DNA of 64,000 bases, from positions 3,038,001 through 3,102,000 of the forward strand of contig CP091727.1 of assembly GCA_022009855.1 (NCBI GenBank), read 5' to 3'. The first letter of the stretch is position 1; each line of letters starts with the position of its first letter. The DNA is from Lentisphaeria bacterium (GTDB lineage: Bacteria; Verrucomicrobiota; Lentisphaeria; Victivallales; Victivallaceae). Below the pieces are notes generated by a model that did no database searches, was not told the DNA's origin, and was given only the letters and a program-made list of their open reading frames with translations. Of the stretch, positions 42,776 to 53,500 are shown in pieces. The translations under genes were made by a program, and so were the position numbers.

Positions 42776-45020
42776 ATGAGCGCGAAAAAAACTGTATGTC
42801 ATCGCCAACTCTCACATGGATCCCATCTGGCTCTGGCGGCTGCGCGAGGGACGCTCCACCTGGCTCAACACCTGCCGCTCGGTCGTGCGGATGCTGAAAA
42901 AAATACCCGTTTCTCAAATTCTGCCGCTCGTCGAGCAGCTGCTACGAGTGGGTCGAAGCGTGTGACCCGGCGCTCTTCGCCGAAATCAGGGATTTGGTCG
43001 ACGCGGGGCGCTGGGAGCCGGTCGGCGGCTGGGTCGAGCAGTCAGACACCATCATCACGCCGGGCGAAGTTCTGTTCCGGCAGGCGGAGTTCGGCAAACG
43101 CTACTTCCGCGAGAAGTTCGGCAAAGAGATCCGGATCGGCTACAGCGTCGACTCCTTCGGGCAGAACGCGGGGCTGCCGAAGATCCTGAAAGCGACCGGC
43201 TTCGACCGCTACGTCTTCATGCGCCCGATGGCGGTGGAAAAAAACATGCCCTATCTCTTCCGCTGGCGCGGCGACGACGGCAGCGAAGTGGTCACGCTGC
43301 GCATCCGGCAGGCCTACTGCACCAGGCCCGACTGGAAGGAAAAACAGGAGCTGTTCGACCGGGTCGACCAGCTCTTCGAGGAGGGCGACGAACACCAGAC
43401 CTTCTTCTTCGGCATCGGCGACCACGGCGGCGGCATCTACGAAAAAACAGCTGAACTGGCTGCTCGAAGCCGCCGAGACACGCAACATCGAATTCTCGAC
43501 ACTGACACACTACTTCGACGTGATCGAAACCACCGATCTGCCGGTTTCCGAGGGGGAACTCACCCACCACTCCCCGGGTTGCTACTCGGCGGTCTCGGCG
43601 GTCAAACGACAGGTCGCCGCGGTAGAGCGGACACTGTTCAAGGCGGAAAAGCTTCTTCTGGAACTGCCCGGCCCCGATGCGGAAGCGGACTCCCGGCGGC
43701 TCGACGACGCCTGGAATCAGTTTCTCTTCAACTATTTCCACGACGTCTACCCCGGCACCGCCGTAAAGAAGGCGTTCGAAGGCGAAGTGCGCGACCTCAC
43801 CGGATACGCCCGGTGGATCGCCTCCTCCATTCTGGAAAAACGGCTCGGCCGCTACGCCGCCCGGGCAAAGAGCGACTTTCTGACCGAAGGCGGCGTTCTG
43901 CTCTGGAACCCGCTCCCGGTACCGGTGCGGGCGCTCTTCCAGTTCGACACCTTCGCCGACCCGAACTGCAACGGGAAACACTTCAACGCATTGCGCGACG
44001 GCGACGGCGCGGTCGTTCCGCTTCAATTCCTCCGGGCCGCCACCCCTACGGCCCGAACAACGCCTGGGGGCGGGCCACGGCGGTGGTGGATCTCCCGCCC
44101 TCCGGGTTGCGGATTTTCGCCTATTCCCATGAGGCGAATTCCCCTGCCGCGCTCGGCTTCGAGCGTCAGAGAGCGGCCTTTGCCCGCATCGCCTTCCCGA
44201 TCCTCGCCGATGTCGGCGACACCTGGGGGCACGGTCTTGCCCGCCTCGGGGAAACCATCGGCGAGGCGGAGTGGATCTGTTTCGAGGAGATCGACAACGG
44301 CCCGGCGGCCAGCTGTCTGCGCGGCCGCTACCGCTGGAAGCAATCGGAATTCCAACTGGACCTCTTCGCCTTTGCGGGCATTCCGGAGCTCTTCGCCCGC
44401 TGGCGCGCCGAGTGGCACGAAAAGGACGACACGGTCAAATTCTGCTGGCGGACCGGGATCGACGGCGGCGAACTTCTCCGGTCAGGCCGCCGCCCTGCTC
44501 TCCCGCACGCCGGATGCGTGTGAACAGCCGTTCCTCGACTTCGTCGCCGCGCTGGACGGCACCGGGAAAACCTCCGGCATCCTCGCCGATGCGCTGCACG
44601 GATACGACTCCTTCGGCAGCGGGGAGCTGCGCATTACACTGCTACGCCCGGTCTGCTATGCGGAACATCTCCCCCACCGCCCCCACGGCGACGAGGGATA
44701 TGCCGATCTCGGCGAGGTAGAGCAGGAGTTCTGGATCAGCGACGGCCGCCCCGCGGCGGGGCTGCCCGTCGCCGCCCGCGAACGGCTCTGGGGAGCCGAA
44801 CATCTGGAGATCACCGCCGCCTCCGACGGGGCGGAGTTCCGGTGCATCTCATGGAGCGTTGAGCCGCCGGAAGTGATCGCGCTCTGCCAGAATTGCCGGG
44901 AGTTCCGGCTCTGGAACAGCGCTGCTGGCCCGAAACAATTTCGGATATGGCGTGACAACAGTGAACTCGCCTCGGGGCAACTCGCTCCCGGCGAGGTCCG
45001 CACCCTGCCCTCTCCGCTGA
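42776..45020 (+). CDS. GH38 alpha-mannosidase, about six frame breaks
   Basis: Zinc-dependent alpha-mannosidase, no signal peptide. Motifs: NSHMDPIWLWRLREGRS (His-x-Asp zinc site), SVDSFGQNAGLPKILKATGF (catalytic Asp), FFFGIGDHGGGIYEKQ. C-terminal beta regions include PPSGLRIFAYSHEANSPAAL and the segment HGYDSFGSGELRITLLRPVC. Breaks: A extra near 42786 and 42902, A extra near 43443, C missing near 44031, one change near 44475, and one C extra near 45010 giving a stop at 45018-45020 (VRTLPLR). Without that last repair the frame runs to 45235 through unrelated sequence. High GC again from here on, unlike the GH110 gene before it. Confidence 0.8.
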
Positions 45021-45186
45021 ATCCGCCCGCTTCGAGGGAAATCGCTTCCAGAGTTCGAAAGCTCCGGAAAAAAACGGTGTTATTGCGGTCGGGGACTCCA
45101 TTGCGGAGAATGCCATCGTCTTCAAGGATAACCGGAATTTCACGATCCGGCGGACCGATGTGTTCCCCGAACGGCGGAAGAAGTAG
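45019..45186 (+). pseudogene. Orphan 3' end of a GH110-like beta-helix gene
   Basis: A frame of 55 codons without a start (ESARFEGNRFQSSKAP, then GVIAVGDSIAENAIVFKDNR) ends at 45186. It lines up with the end of the GH110-like protein upstream (VIFEGNSYTAANGKPG, RMVIGESCENLKINNNKGF) and with that of the beta-helix protein at 28910-31113 (FEDNTFQLPG). It is GC-rich, so it is not a copy of the low-GC gene. Probably the stump of an older gene lost by recombination. Confidence 0.6.
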
Positions 45187-45193
45187 TTCTGTC

Positions 45194-45226
45194 GGGGAGC
45201 TGGTACCATGGCGGGATGAGCTCCCC
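45194..45226. terminator. Hairpin between convergent units
   Basis: GGGGAGCT (45194-45201) and AGCTCCCC (45219-45226) form an eight-pair stem between the GH38 region and the alginate-lyase-family gene. Confidence 0.45.
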
Positions 45227-45235
45227 CACTGTTGA

Positions 45236-46442
45236 TCACTCCTCTGCTGACGCCGTGGGGGCGTAGAAGATGCGGTTGAACAGCGTGAAGTTTTTTTCCG
45301 GCAGTCTGGCCAGCGCCCGGCCGGCGGATTCCGATTTGGTCCAGGCGTGATACTGCAACACGACGTTGGCGAAGGCGCCCGGCTCCAGTTCCCCGTTCAA
45401 CAGCGGGTAGGGCCACTTCTCCGCCGGGTCGAGATAGCTTTTCAACATCCGTTCGACCGCCCGTTCGATCGCCCGGAAACTTTCACTGCCCGGCGCGAAG
45501 AGATCGATCCCCTGCGCCTTGCCCGCCCCCGCTGACCGGAAGATCATCTGCAACGCGAATGCCGAGTAGTGCCAGGGAGCGCGTACGGTGGATCTCCTCC
45601 GGCAGAAAGCCCCGTTCGTCCACCGCCGCGACGATCAGGTTGCGGACGATTTTCAGATGTTCCGCCGCCAGCTCTTCGTTGCCGCAGAAGCGCGCGTAGG
45701 CGATGATCTGCGCGTGATAGGAGAGCCCGTGGTTCTGTTTCTTACCGAAATCCTTCCGCGCCATCGGGTCCGTGAGCAGCCAGCGGGTGTACGCTTCGAA
45801 CCACTGCTGCAGGCGGCGGTACTCCTCCGGCCGCAGCGCGGGAGAATCCTTCAGCAGAACGAACATGTTCACCAGATCGGCGAAGGCGATGGTGTCGATG
45901 ATCCCCTCCACCCGCCCTTTGGTCCGGCCGGGAATCGCCTGTGCATACTTCATGTGCGGATTCATCCGGGTCGCTTCATCGAGAAAGAAAACGCGGATGA
46001 GCTCCCCCGCTTTCTCCGCCGCCTCCCGGTCGCGGTCGAAGTGCCAGAGCAACGTGCCCGCCGTGATTCGGCGCCCGACCCGGCCGATCTTCGTCTGGTC
46101 GTATGACCGGAAATCCGGATTGAACCGGCCGTCGCGCCGAATGTACGGCAATCCGTCCGGCCTGGCCGGATCCGGCCACCAGTAGGGGCCGCAGCTGGTG
46201 AAGTCGCGCGGATCGCCGCCGGGCGAGGGGAGCTTTTTGTCGAAGGTGACGCTGATCGGCGGCTGCTTCAACAGGGCACCGCGCTGTTTCCGCAGCTCGT
46301 CGAGCGCCCGCTTCGCCATCGGCTGCTCCGCAAGGGCCGTTTTCGTCGGAATGCGATCTTCAGGAATCGTCGGCAGGCCTGCGGCCAGAACCGCGGCTCC
46401 TGACGACACGGACACCAGAGAGAGTAGAAGTTTGCAGAGCAT
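45236..46442 (-). CDS. Secreted alginate-lyase-family protein, one frame break
   Basis: About 402 residues, with signal peptide MLCKLLLSLVSVSSGAAVLA. The motif FTSCGPYWWPDPARPDGLPY and KKQNHGLSYHAQIIAYARF identify the alginate_lyase (alpha/alpha toroid, PL5-like) family, whose members cleave uronate polymers, though many are uncharacterised. One C is extra near 45578; repair gives HRTRSWHYSAFALQMIF. The start lies 5 bases after the pseudopilin stop. Controlled presumably by the GntR-LacI gene two genes upstream. Confidence 0.78.
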
Positions 46443-46447
46443 CGAAG

Positions 46448-47371
46448 TTATTCCTGTTTTTTGACGCCGTAGGCGTTGAAGATGTCATCTTCGAAGTTCC
46501 CGGTGCCGTAGGGAATCACCTCTTCGCTGGTCATCAGCGAACAATGTCCGTCGAAGAATCCGACGCTGGCCCGGCGGTTGTGCCCGTAGAAGACGCCGCC
46601 GGTGTTGGTCGAGGTGTCGAGATATTTGTACGGCGTTGCGGAGCTCCGGACGACGTTCCACAGCCCCTGATTGTTGATCCCCGCATCCACCGAGTATTGC
46701 CGGCTGGTGTCGATGTGCAGAAAGCGGCGCGACGGGTTGCGGATCTGCGTGAGCTTGTAGGCGGAGGGATATTTGGCATTGCCGTTGTTGTTGTCACGGA
46801 TTCCGGCGTCGTTCATGCCGTAGGTCCACAGCAGGTTGTTGAGCGTTCCGGGCAGACTGGGGCACACTCTCACCTGACCTGAAGAGTAGTAGGAGGTGTA
46901 AAGATCGGTAGTCTTTGCATGAACACCGAGAAGTTTATAGAGCTCGGAGTTTTTGTACCACTGAATGGAATAATTCCCACACATCAGCGGCACCGTGTAG
47001 TCCTGGTGGCTGTCCGCGTAGAGGATCTCCGCCTGAATCAGTGACTTGAGATTGTTGAGGCAGAGCGTGGATTTGCTGTGTTCGCGCGCCTTGTTCAGCG
47101 CCGGCAGCAGCATCGCCGCCAGAATCGCGATGATCGCAATTACGACGAGGAGTTCGATCAGAGTAAAGTATCGGCAGTTGGAGGGGATGGGCCGGTGGGT
47201 GCCGGGGGGCGTGTCCGCCGCCCCCCGAACCCCCTGCGTCCGGCAGGGTGCCGGTGCCGGATGCGGGTCAGCGGTCAGGCCGGGCTCGACGGCAGGCGCG
47301 GGCCGGTGGGTGTGAGAGCCGCGGAAATGCGAACGGCTCTTCCCGCTTTTTTGCGGAAAGACCCTTCGCAT
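46448..47371 (-). CDS. Pseudopilin with an unusually long leader
   Basis: About 307 residues. The prepilin segment YFTLIELLVVIAIIAILAAM appears only after some 70 residues rich in proline, arginine and histidine (MRRVFPQKSGKSRSHFRGSH onward). The other copies have leaders of 5-20 residues. The ATG at 47371 has GGGAG upstream; no closer ATG exists. The globular part has KSTLCLNNLKSLIQAE, LLWTYGMNDAGIRD and the end motif GHNRRASVGFFDGHCSLM. The observed frame also continues upstream into the regulator gene by accident of a frame break. Followed by the alginate-lyase-family gene. Confidence 0.75.
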   Translation of the reverse strand: MRRVFPQKSGKSRSHFRGSHTHRPAPAVEPGLTADPHPAPAPCRTQGVRGAADTPPGTHRPIPSNCRYFTLIELLVVIAIIAILAAMLLPALNKAREHSKSTLCLNNLKSLIQAEILYADSHQDYTVPLMCGNYSIQWYKNSELYKLLGVHAKTTDLYTSYYSSGQVRVCPSLPGTLNNLLWTYGMNDAGIRDNNNGNAKYPSAYKLTQIRNPSRRFLHIDTSRQYSVDAGINNQGLWNVVRSSATPYKYLDTSTNTGGVFYGHNRRASVGFFDGHCSLMTSEEVIPYGTGNFEDDIFNAYGVKKQE

Positions 47372-47482
47372 TTCCGCTCCCCCTTCGCCGGGTGCCGAGC
47401 CGGTGCAAACTTGCGCGGGCGTGTTTGACTGCGGGAGTGTTCGAAGGCCGGGCGGTACGGGGAGATCTCCCCCGAACCCCCT
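47222..47482 (+). repeat. Direct repeat in GC-rich leader region
   Basis: CCCCCGAACCCCCT occurs at 47222-47235 and again at 47469-47482. Between them GCGGAAATGCGAA (47321-47333) and TTCGCATTTCCGC (47365-47377) form a perfect 13-base inverted repeat that holds the pilin ATG in one arm. The 229 bases 47372-47600 contain no gene that I can support. Confidence 0.55.
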
Positions 47483-47600
47483 TTCTTTCCTGCCCGTGGA
47501 AGTGTCGGGCGGTGGGTTGCAGGGGAGTATTGGGCAGGTTCTGATTTTCTGATTTTCTGTTTTTCGTCTCATGCTCTGTATTCCCTTTCGGTGCTGCAGG

Positions 47601-48670
47601 TTACCTCTGCGGAGGCGGAGCGCAGGAACCCGCCTCGACAAATTCATAGTTCCGCTCATCGCTGCGGAACTCCGGTCCATGATTGATCTGCTGCAGAAGG
47701 GTGAGCATTCCCGTCCGGCAGAAGCCCGGCACATCGATCCGGAACCGCGAGAGCGGCGGATTGAGCAGTTCCGGGCGGTCGGGATCGTCGATGCAGAAGA
47801 CCGAAAGCTCACCGGGGACGCGGATGCCGTGTTCGAAAGGCTGCGGCACACCTTGTGCGCGAGCAGCCGGTCGCCCACGATCAATGCTGTCGGCAGTTCC
47901 TCCTGGGAAAAATAGGCGTCAATCTCCTTCTGGCGGGCCGCGGAGACGTTGATCCAGGCGAGGTTGACCGGCAACTGCCGTTTCCACATCGCGGCCATGA
48001 AGCTGTTGTACCGCTCCCGGTAGGGGAGGGAGTGGAAGTGGCCGACGAGAAACCCGATGTTCCGGTGGCCGAGTTCCGTAAGATAGGCGACAGCGTCCTC
48101 GATGATCCGTTCGTTGGAGTAGCCGATGCTGAATTCGGAACTCTCCTGCTGCACCGAACTTAACAGCAGGGCCGGAGTCCCTTTGCTCCGCAGCCGCTTC
48201 ACCAGCCCTGCCGGAATTTCATTACAGTTGAAGATCAGAACGCCGTCGAGGGCGTATTCCGCCGCCGCCTCTTCGATCTCTTCGGGGGCGCGGTAGATCG
48301 GAAGCAGGTCGCAGCGGAATTCTCTGCTCTGTATCCAGAGGGAGCTGAGCATCTGCATGAGATAGCTCGACGAGGTGTTGTAGGCGACGAAGAAACCGAT
48401 CTTGAGCCGGTGATTCAAGGCGAGCGGATCGCTGGTGACGAAGGTGCCGGAGCCGCGGCGGCGGACGATGAGCCGCCGCCGGACCAGTTCATCCATCGCG
48501 GCGGTGATGGTGATGGCGGAGAGATTCCACTGACCGGCCAGTTTCCGATTGCTGGGCAGCCGCTTTCCCGGAGCGAACTCTCCGGAACGGATCCGTTCGG
48601 AAATCCAGTCCGCCAGCTGCATGTACTTGGCGTTCTTCCCCGTCTGGAACGGGGCTCCTGTTTGAATCAT
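47601..48670 (-). CDS. GntR-LacI chimeric regulator, one frame break
   Basis: About 356 residues: winged helix (SGEFAPGKRLPSNRKLAGQW, RRRLIVRRRGSGTFVTS) and LacI-like ligand domain (ALDGVLIFNCNEIPAGLVKR, YLTELGHRNIGFLVGHFHSL). The frame changes near 47858, where one base is missing; the final 83 residues (PQPFEHGIRVPGELSVFCID) end at 47601. It precedes the long-leader pseudopilin and the alginate-lyase-family gene on the same strand, and a palindrome lies just upstream of its promoter. Confidence 0.82.
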
Positions 48671-48692
48671 CGTCGCTCTCCTTTTCTTTTAT

Positions 48693-48721
48693 AGTATACC
48701 GGAAACAGGTGTTAAAAGCAA
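48693..48721 (-). promoter_or_regulatory. Promoter of the GntR-LacI gene
   Basis: Minus strand TTGCTT (48721-48716), 17-base spacer, TATACT (48698-48693), 23 bases before the start codon. Confidence 0.5.
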
Positions 48722-48733
48722 TAGAACATATAT

Positions 48734-48748
48734 AATTTCATTGAAATT
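48734..48748. promoter_or_regulatory. Palindromic operator candidate
   Basis: AATTTCATTGAAATT is a perfect 7-1-7 palindrome 12 bases upstream of the -35 box. A second near-palindrome GTGTATATGTACAC follows at about 48750. Probable binding site of the adjacent GntR-LacI protein. Confidence 0.5.
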
Positions 48749-48804
48749 AGTGTATATGTACACTTTTCGGCAAGAGAGACGGAAACCGGGCGCGCGGAAC
48801 CGAT

Positions 48805-49648
48805 TCAGGAGTCCCGCCGGGAAGATTGATCGGCGGTCGCTTCGAAGACCTGCTGCCGGAACTCCCGGGGGAGACGCCGCTTTCCCGCTTGAAGAAGTGG
48901 GAGAAATAGTATTCGTCATTGAAATTCAGCTTCCGGGCGATCTCCTTGATCGAGAGGCGGGATTCGCGCAGCAGCAGGGCGGCCTGAAGCTGGAGCTGAT
49001 GGGAGATGTATTTCTTCAAGGTGATTCCGGTGTCGCGGGAGAAGGAGCGCGACAGGGTGCTGCGGTGCATTCCGGCCACGTCGGCCAGTTCGTCGATGGT
49101 GATTCCGGCGTGGATGTTCCGTTCGATGTAATCGAGCATCTTCCGGTAGCGGGAGAGGACGGCGTTCTGGAAGGTCATCAGATTGCCGGGGAGAAAATCC
49201 GCGGTGATCTGAAAGAGCATTCCCTTGATCTTGCAGGCGCGCTGAATGCCGTCGAGCGGGAGGCGGCTGATGCGGTCGAACTCCTGAATGATTTCCGGAG
49301 CCATTTTCCGCTCCATGTGCGGGAAGCTGAGGAAGATTTCGGAGAAGGGAGCAGCTGCAGATTGTAGTGAAACGCATAGAAGCAGGTGCCGGGCCGGAAA
49401 TGGAACGCGACCGGCACTCCGGCGCTGAAGAAGAAGAGATTTCCCGGCTCCATCGGCAGTTCGCCGCCGAACATCGGCGAGCCGACGGTGGACCCCGCTC
49501 CTTCCGAGGAAAAAACCGCAAAGATCCGGTTGAACGCATAGGTGTTGACCGAGCAGCGGTCGAAATCCGCCCGCGAATATTCGTACAGCTTCACCGAAAG
49601 CAGATTGGCGTAGTCGGTCTCCTGGGAAAAAAGAAACGGGTCATCCAT
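48805..49648 (-). CDS. AraC-family transcription regulator, two frame breaks
   Basis: About 281 residues: sensing domain (MEPGNLFFFSAGVPVAFHFR, CFYAFHYNLQLLP) and two helix-turn-helix units (ITIDELADVAGMHRSTLSRS, LSIKEIARKLNFNDEYYFSH, then FFKRESGVSPREFR). C missing near 49350 and C missing near 48862; the second repair moves the stop to 48805 (TADQSSRRDS). Divergent from the pseudopilin at 49783 with a promoter between them, so it likely controls that pilin/GH-A unit. Confidence 0.82.
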
Positions 49649-49678
49649 AAAATCGCAAGTTTTTAAATTATTTTCACA

Positions 49679-49707
49679 TTGCAGTATTTTCGTTTTTCCG
49701 GTATAAT
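49679..49707 (+). promoter_or_regulatory. Promoter of pseudopilin/GH-A unit
   Basis: TTGCAG (49679), 17-base spacer, TATAAT (49702-49707); 76 bases before the pseudopilin start. Confidence 0.55.
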
Positions 49708-49782
49708 ATACATGTCGCTACAAAAATGCAAACGAACAATGAAAATAAACTCGCAAAGTTTTTCAGGAAGGAGCGGAAGATC

Positions 49783-50524
49783 ATGGTAAGATTTTCTCAT
49801 GCTGCGGAACTGCAATGCAAGTTATTTACCCTTATTGAATTGCTAATCGTTATAGCGATTATCGCAATTCTGGCGGCGATGCTGCTTCCCGCGCTGAACA
49901 AAGCCCGTGACAAGGCGAAAAGCATCTCGTGCGCCAGCAATCTGAAGCAGTGCGCCCTCTATTTCGATATGTACGCGAATGATCATGACGACTATTATCC
50001 GGCGCCGATTCAAAATTCGAAAAGCTGGGCCTGGTACATTTCCGACTTCGCCGGGGGAGAAGAACAACGACAAGGAATACGACAAGCGTTACCAGCAGCT
50101 CCGCTGTCCTTCCATGCCGGTGATTCCGGAGGATGAATCGAAGGTCTCCATATCGGCACAGGTATATGGGATGAATGTCTGCATTCTGGAGGCGTGGGCG
50201 GCGCAGAAGGCGATCAAGCGCTCCCGGATTGCGAAGGCTCTCGACACCAACCGTTCCTACATCGCCCGGGGATCGCTGGCAAACACCATTCTGCTGGTGG
50301 ACAGTGTCTATTCCGGGAGCTCCGCCACCCAGCCGGGGAAAGACAAAGTGCAGAATTTCGCACTCCCGCGGGAGGATTGCAGCATCATGCTCCGCCACCA
50401 GAACCGCTGCAATATGCTGAATCTCAGCGGCGCGGTGAAGACCATGTCCTACAACGAGCTGCGCGGATTGATGAACTGGGGGGCCAATTATATTCGCGAC
50501 GTGAACTGTATCAAGATTCTTTAA
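49783..50524 (+). CDS. Pseudopilin, one frame break
   Basis: About 247 residues. Leader MVRFSHAAELQCKL, then FTLIELLIVIAIIAILAAML, SCASNLKQCALYFDMYANDH, LRCPSMPVIPEDE and the end motif LRHQNRCNMLNLSGAVKTMS. AGGAAGGAG lies 9 bases before the ATG. One extra G near 50053; repair gives SDFAGEKNNDKEYDKRYQQ. The GH-A-like gene starts 16 bases after the stop. Confidence 0.83.
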
Positions 50525-50540
50525 GAAAAGAGGAGAAATC

Positions 50541-53500
50541 ATGAAACACATCGTTTTTCTGCTGATGTATCTTCTGGCGGGAGGGGCGTTCTGCCTTCAG
50601 GCGCTGGAAATGGATTCCAACGGCTGTATCCGTGCGGAGGTTCTGCGCTTCTCCGTCACCTGTTTCATGCCCGGCTGGAAACTGAATGCCATGCAGAGCA
50701 GACTGCCCGGAAAGGTCACGAAAAATTCTGCCGCTTCGGAATATGTCTGCGAAATGGCTTTCCCGCTGCCGGGCGCGGTGAAGGGAAGTCTCCGCGAGAC
50801 GTTTCGCCGTCAGGCTGGAGATGACTGGGAACTGCGGGCGGAACTGACCTTTCCCCGTCCGGTCCGGACTGCCAGAATCATGCTGGAGACGACGCTGCCC
50901 GACGCCTCCTTCGCCGGGGAGAGTCTGCGGATCAACGGGAAGCCGGTGCCGCTGCCGGCAAAGTTTGCGGAAAACGGCAATCCGCTTCTCTACCGGGGGA
51001 GGTTTCCGAACTGGTCATCCCGCTGAAGGAGAGCCAGCTGCGTTTCCGGGAAAATTCTCCCTGCATCTGCAGGACAACCGGAAATGGAAATTCCCCGGAT
51101 ACTCTCTCCGCATTCTGTTCACCCCCTCCGAAGGCGAGGTGACGCAGGCGGAACTGGCGGTGACGATCTCGCAGATCCCCTACCGGAGTGAACCGCTGGA
51201 CCTGCGTTCCGCATTCAACCGGGAGTTCCGGGATCAGCGGGCGGAAGACGGAGTCGGCGGCTGGACCGATCAGGGGCGGAGAACGACCTCCGGCTGCTTC
51301 CGCTCGGGAAGCGGCGGTTTGAAGGAATTGAATTCGACATCGTCGATCCGGGGCAGAACGGCGGCAAATCCTGTCTGGTGCTGGGGAACGAGAAGCGTTT
51401 CGGGCTGCCGCGGCGTGCAACGGCGGAGCTTTCGGGACGCCCTTCGGGGAAATACATCTCTCTGCTTCACGCACTGGCCTGGCCGGAAAAGAAGCAGATC
51501 GGGACGCTCCGCGTCCTCCACACCGACGGCTCCGTGACGACGATTCCGGTCTGCGGCGGACGGGATGTCGACAACTGGTGGATGCCGCAGAACTGCCCCA
51601 ACGGGACGGTGGTGTGGACCGCGGAGAATCCCAGCTCGCTCGTGGGGTTGTACCGCTCCTGTTTCCCGATTGCGCCCCGGCCGGTCAAAAGTGTGACGTT
51701 CGAAGCCACGGGAGGATCCGTCTGGGGGATCGTCGCCGCATCGATCCACGATGAACGCCCGCCGCGCACTCGCGAGGTGCCGGTTCTCATCGCCGAGGGA
51801 CCGAACTGGAAACCGTTTGTCTACAAGCGTGACATTCAGCCCGGTTCGGTTATGGATTTCTCCGGCACGCTGGATGCTCCGGCGGGAAAATACGGCCCGG
51901 TCGAGGTGCGCAACGGCAAGTTCGTTTTCCGGGACCGCCCGGCGGAACCGATCCGCTTCTACGGCACCAATCTGGGCGGAAACGCGCTGTACCTCGACAA
52001 GACGCAGGCGGAAAAGCTCGCCGACCGGATCGCCGCGGCAGGATACAACGCTCTCCGGATTCACAATCATGACAACCTTCTGGTGCGGCATGAAAACGGT
52101 TCCTCCACGGTTCTCGATCCGGACCGCCTGGACCGGCTGGAATATTTCATCGCCTGTCTGAAGAAACGGGGCGTCTACATCTCCGCCGACCTCTATGTAT
52201 CCCGGAAGACGGAACCGGGGAGATTCCGGAATTCCCGGGGAAACAGTTCGATTTCGGCGGTTACAAGGCGCTGGTCGGCATTCTCCCCTCCGCCCGGGAG
52301 AACCTGAAGCAGTTCGCCGGGGCGTGGCTGACCCATGTCAACCCCTACACCGGAGCTGCTCTGAAAGATGATCCGGTGCTTTTCTCACTTTCGCTGGTCA
52401 ATGAGAACGATGTCTACCGGACCTGGTTCCGCTCGCCGGAGAGCGCCGCGCTGTATCGGGAACGGTTCGCGCAATGGCGGAAAAAGCGTTCGCTTCCCGA
52501 GAGCCCCGCATCGACGGACAACCCGGTATTCGCGGATTTCCTCTCGGAAGTCTATATGGAATCCTACGACGATTTGAAACAGTTCCTGCGGAAGATCGGA
52601 GTGAAGATTCCGCTCAACGATCAGAATGCGACCACCGCGCTGCGCACGACGGTTCTGCGGGCCGCGTATGACTATGTGGATATCCACAAGTACTGGGATC
52701 ATCCGGTCTACGTCGGCGTCAACCGCTGGAATCCTCCCTCGCTGCTGCGGAATCAGTCGGTGATTTTCAGCGAGGCGGAATCTCCCGCCCGGCTGATGCT
52801 GTCGCGGCTGCTCGACCGGCCGATGATGGTGACGGAGTTCGACTTCCCGGCGCCGAACCGTTTCCGTGCCGAGGGGGCGGTTCTGACCGGAGCCTATGCC
52901 GCACTTCAGGACTGGGATGGATTGTTTCAGTTCGTCTACACCCATCATCCCCGGCAGCTGGAGGGGGAAACGACCGGCGAAGGCGATTTCTTCGCTTCCG
53001 CGCAGGATCCGGTGAAATATCTTGCCCAGATAATCGGAATCCGCCTCTTCCTGGACCGCGGGGTGCGTCCGGCGTCCGGCGGCTTCGCCCTGATTCTGGA
53101 TGCGGCGGGACACGCTCCGTTTTCCAACATGCCCGCCGGTGATCTTCTGCGGCTGGGATTGATTGCGAAAGTCGGTTCGCTGGTGGTTCCAGCCGGGGCA
53201 ACGCCGCCCGCTTCGTATGCGGGGTGGCTGACGCTCGATGGCGCTTCGCCCGCGCTTTCCGGAGGACACCCGGTGTTCCCCATCGGCGGAGAAGATTCCC
53301 TGAGTCTGCTCGATTCCCTTGCCGACGCCGGACTCGTCTCCCGGAAGCTCTTCGATGTGAAACAGAAACGCTACCGCTCCGCCACCGGCCAGATCGAGCT
53401 GGATGGCAGGAAGGGCACGTTCCGGGTCGTCTCCCCCGGCTGCGAAGCGGTGATTCTGCCGGAAAAGCAGGCCGGGCAGGGAAATTTCCTCCGGGTGAAG

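Noticed and set aside
47222..47482. CRISPR-like repeats
   Set aside because: Only two copies of a 14-base C-rich repeat, 247 bases apart, with no spacers and no cas genes.
46448..48670. A 740-residue fusion of a GntR-LacI regulator and a pseudopilin
   Set aside because: The regulator's true end lies in another frame at 47601, and the pilin has its own ribosome site and ATG at 47371. The joint is low-complexity GC-rich sequence.
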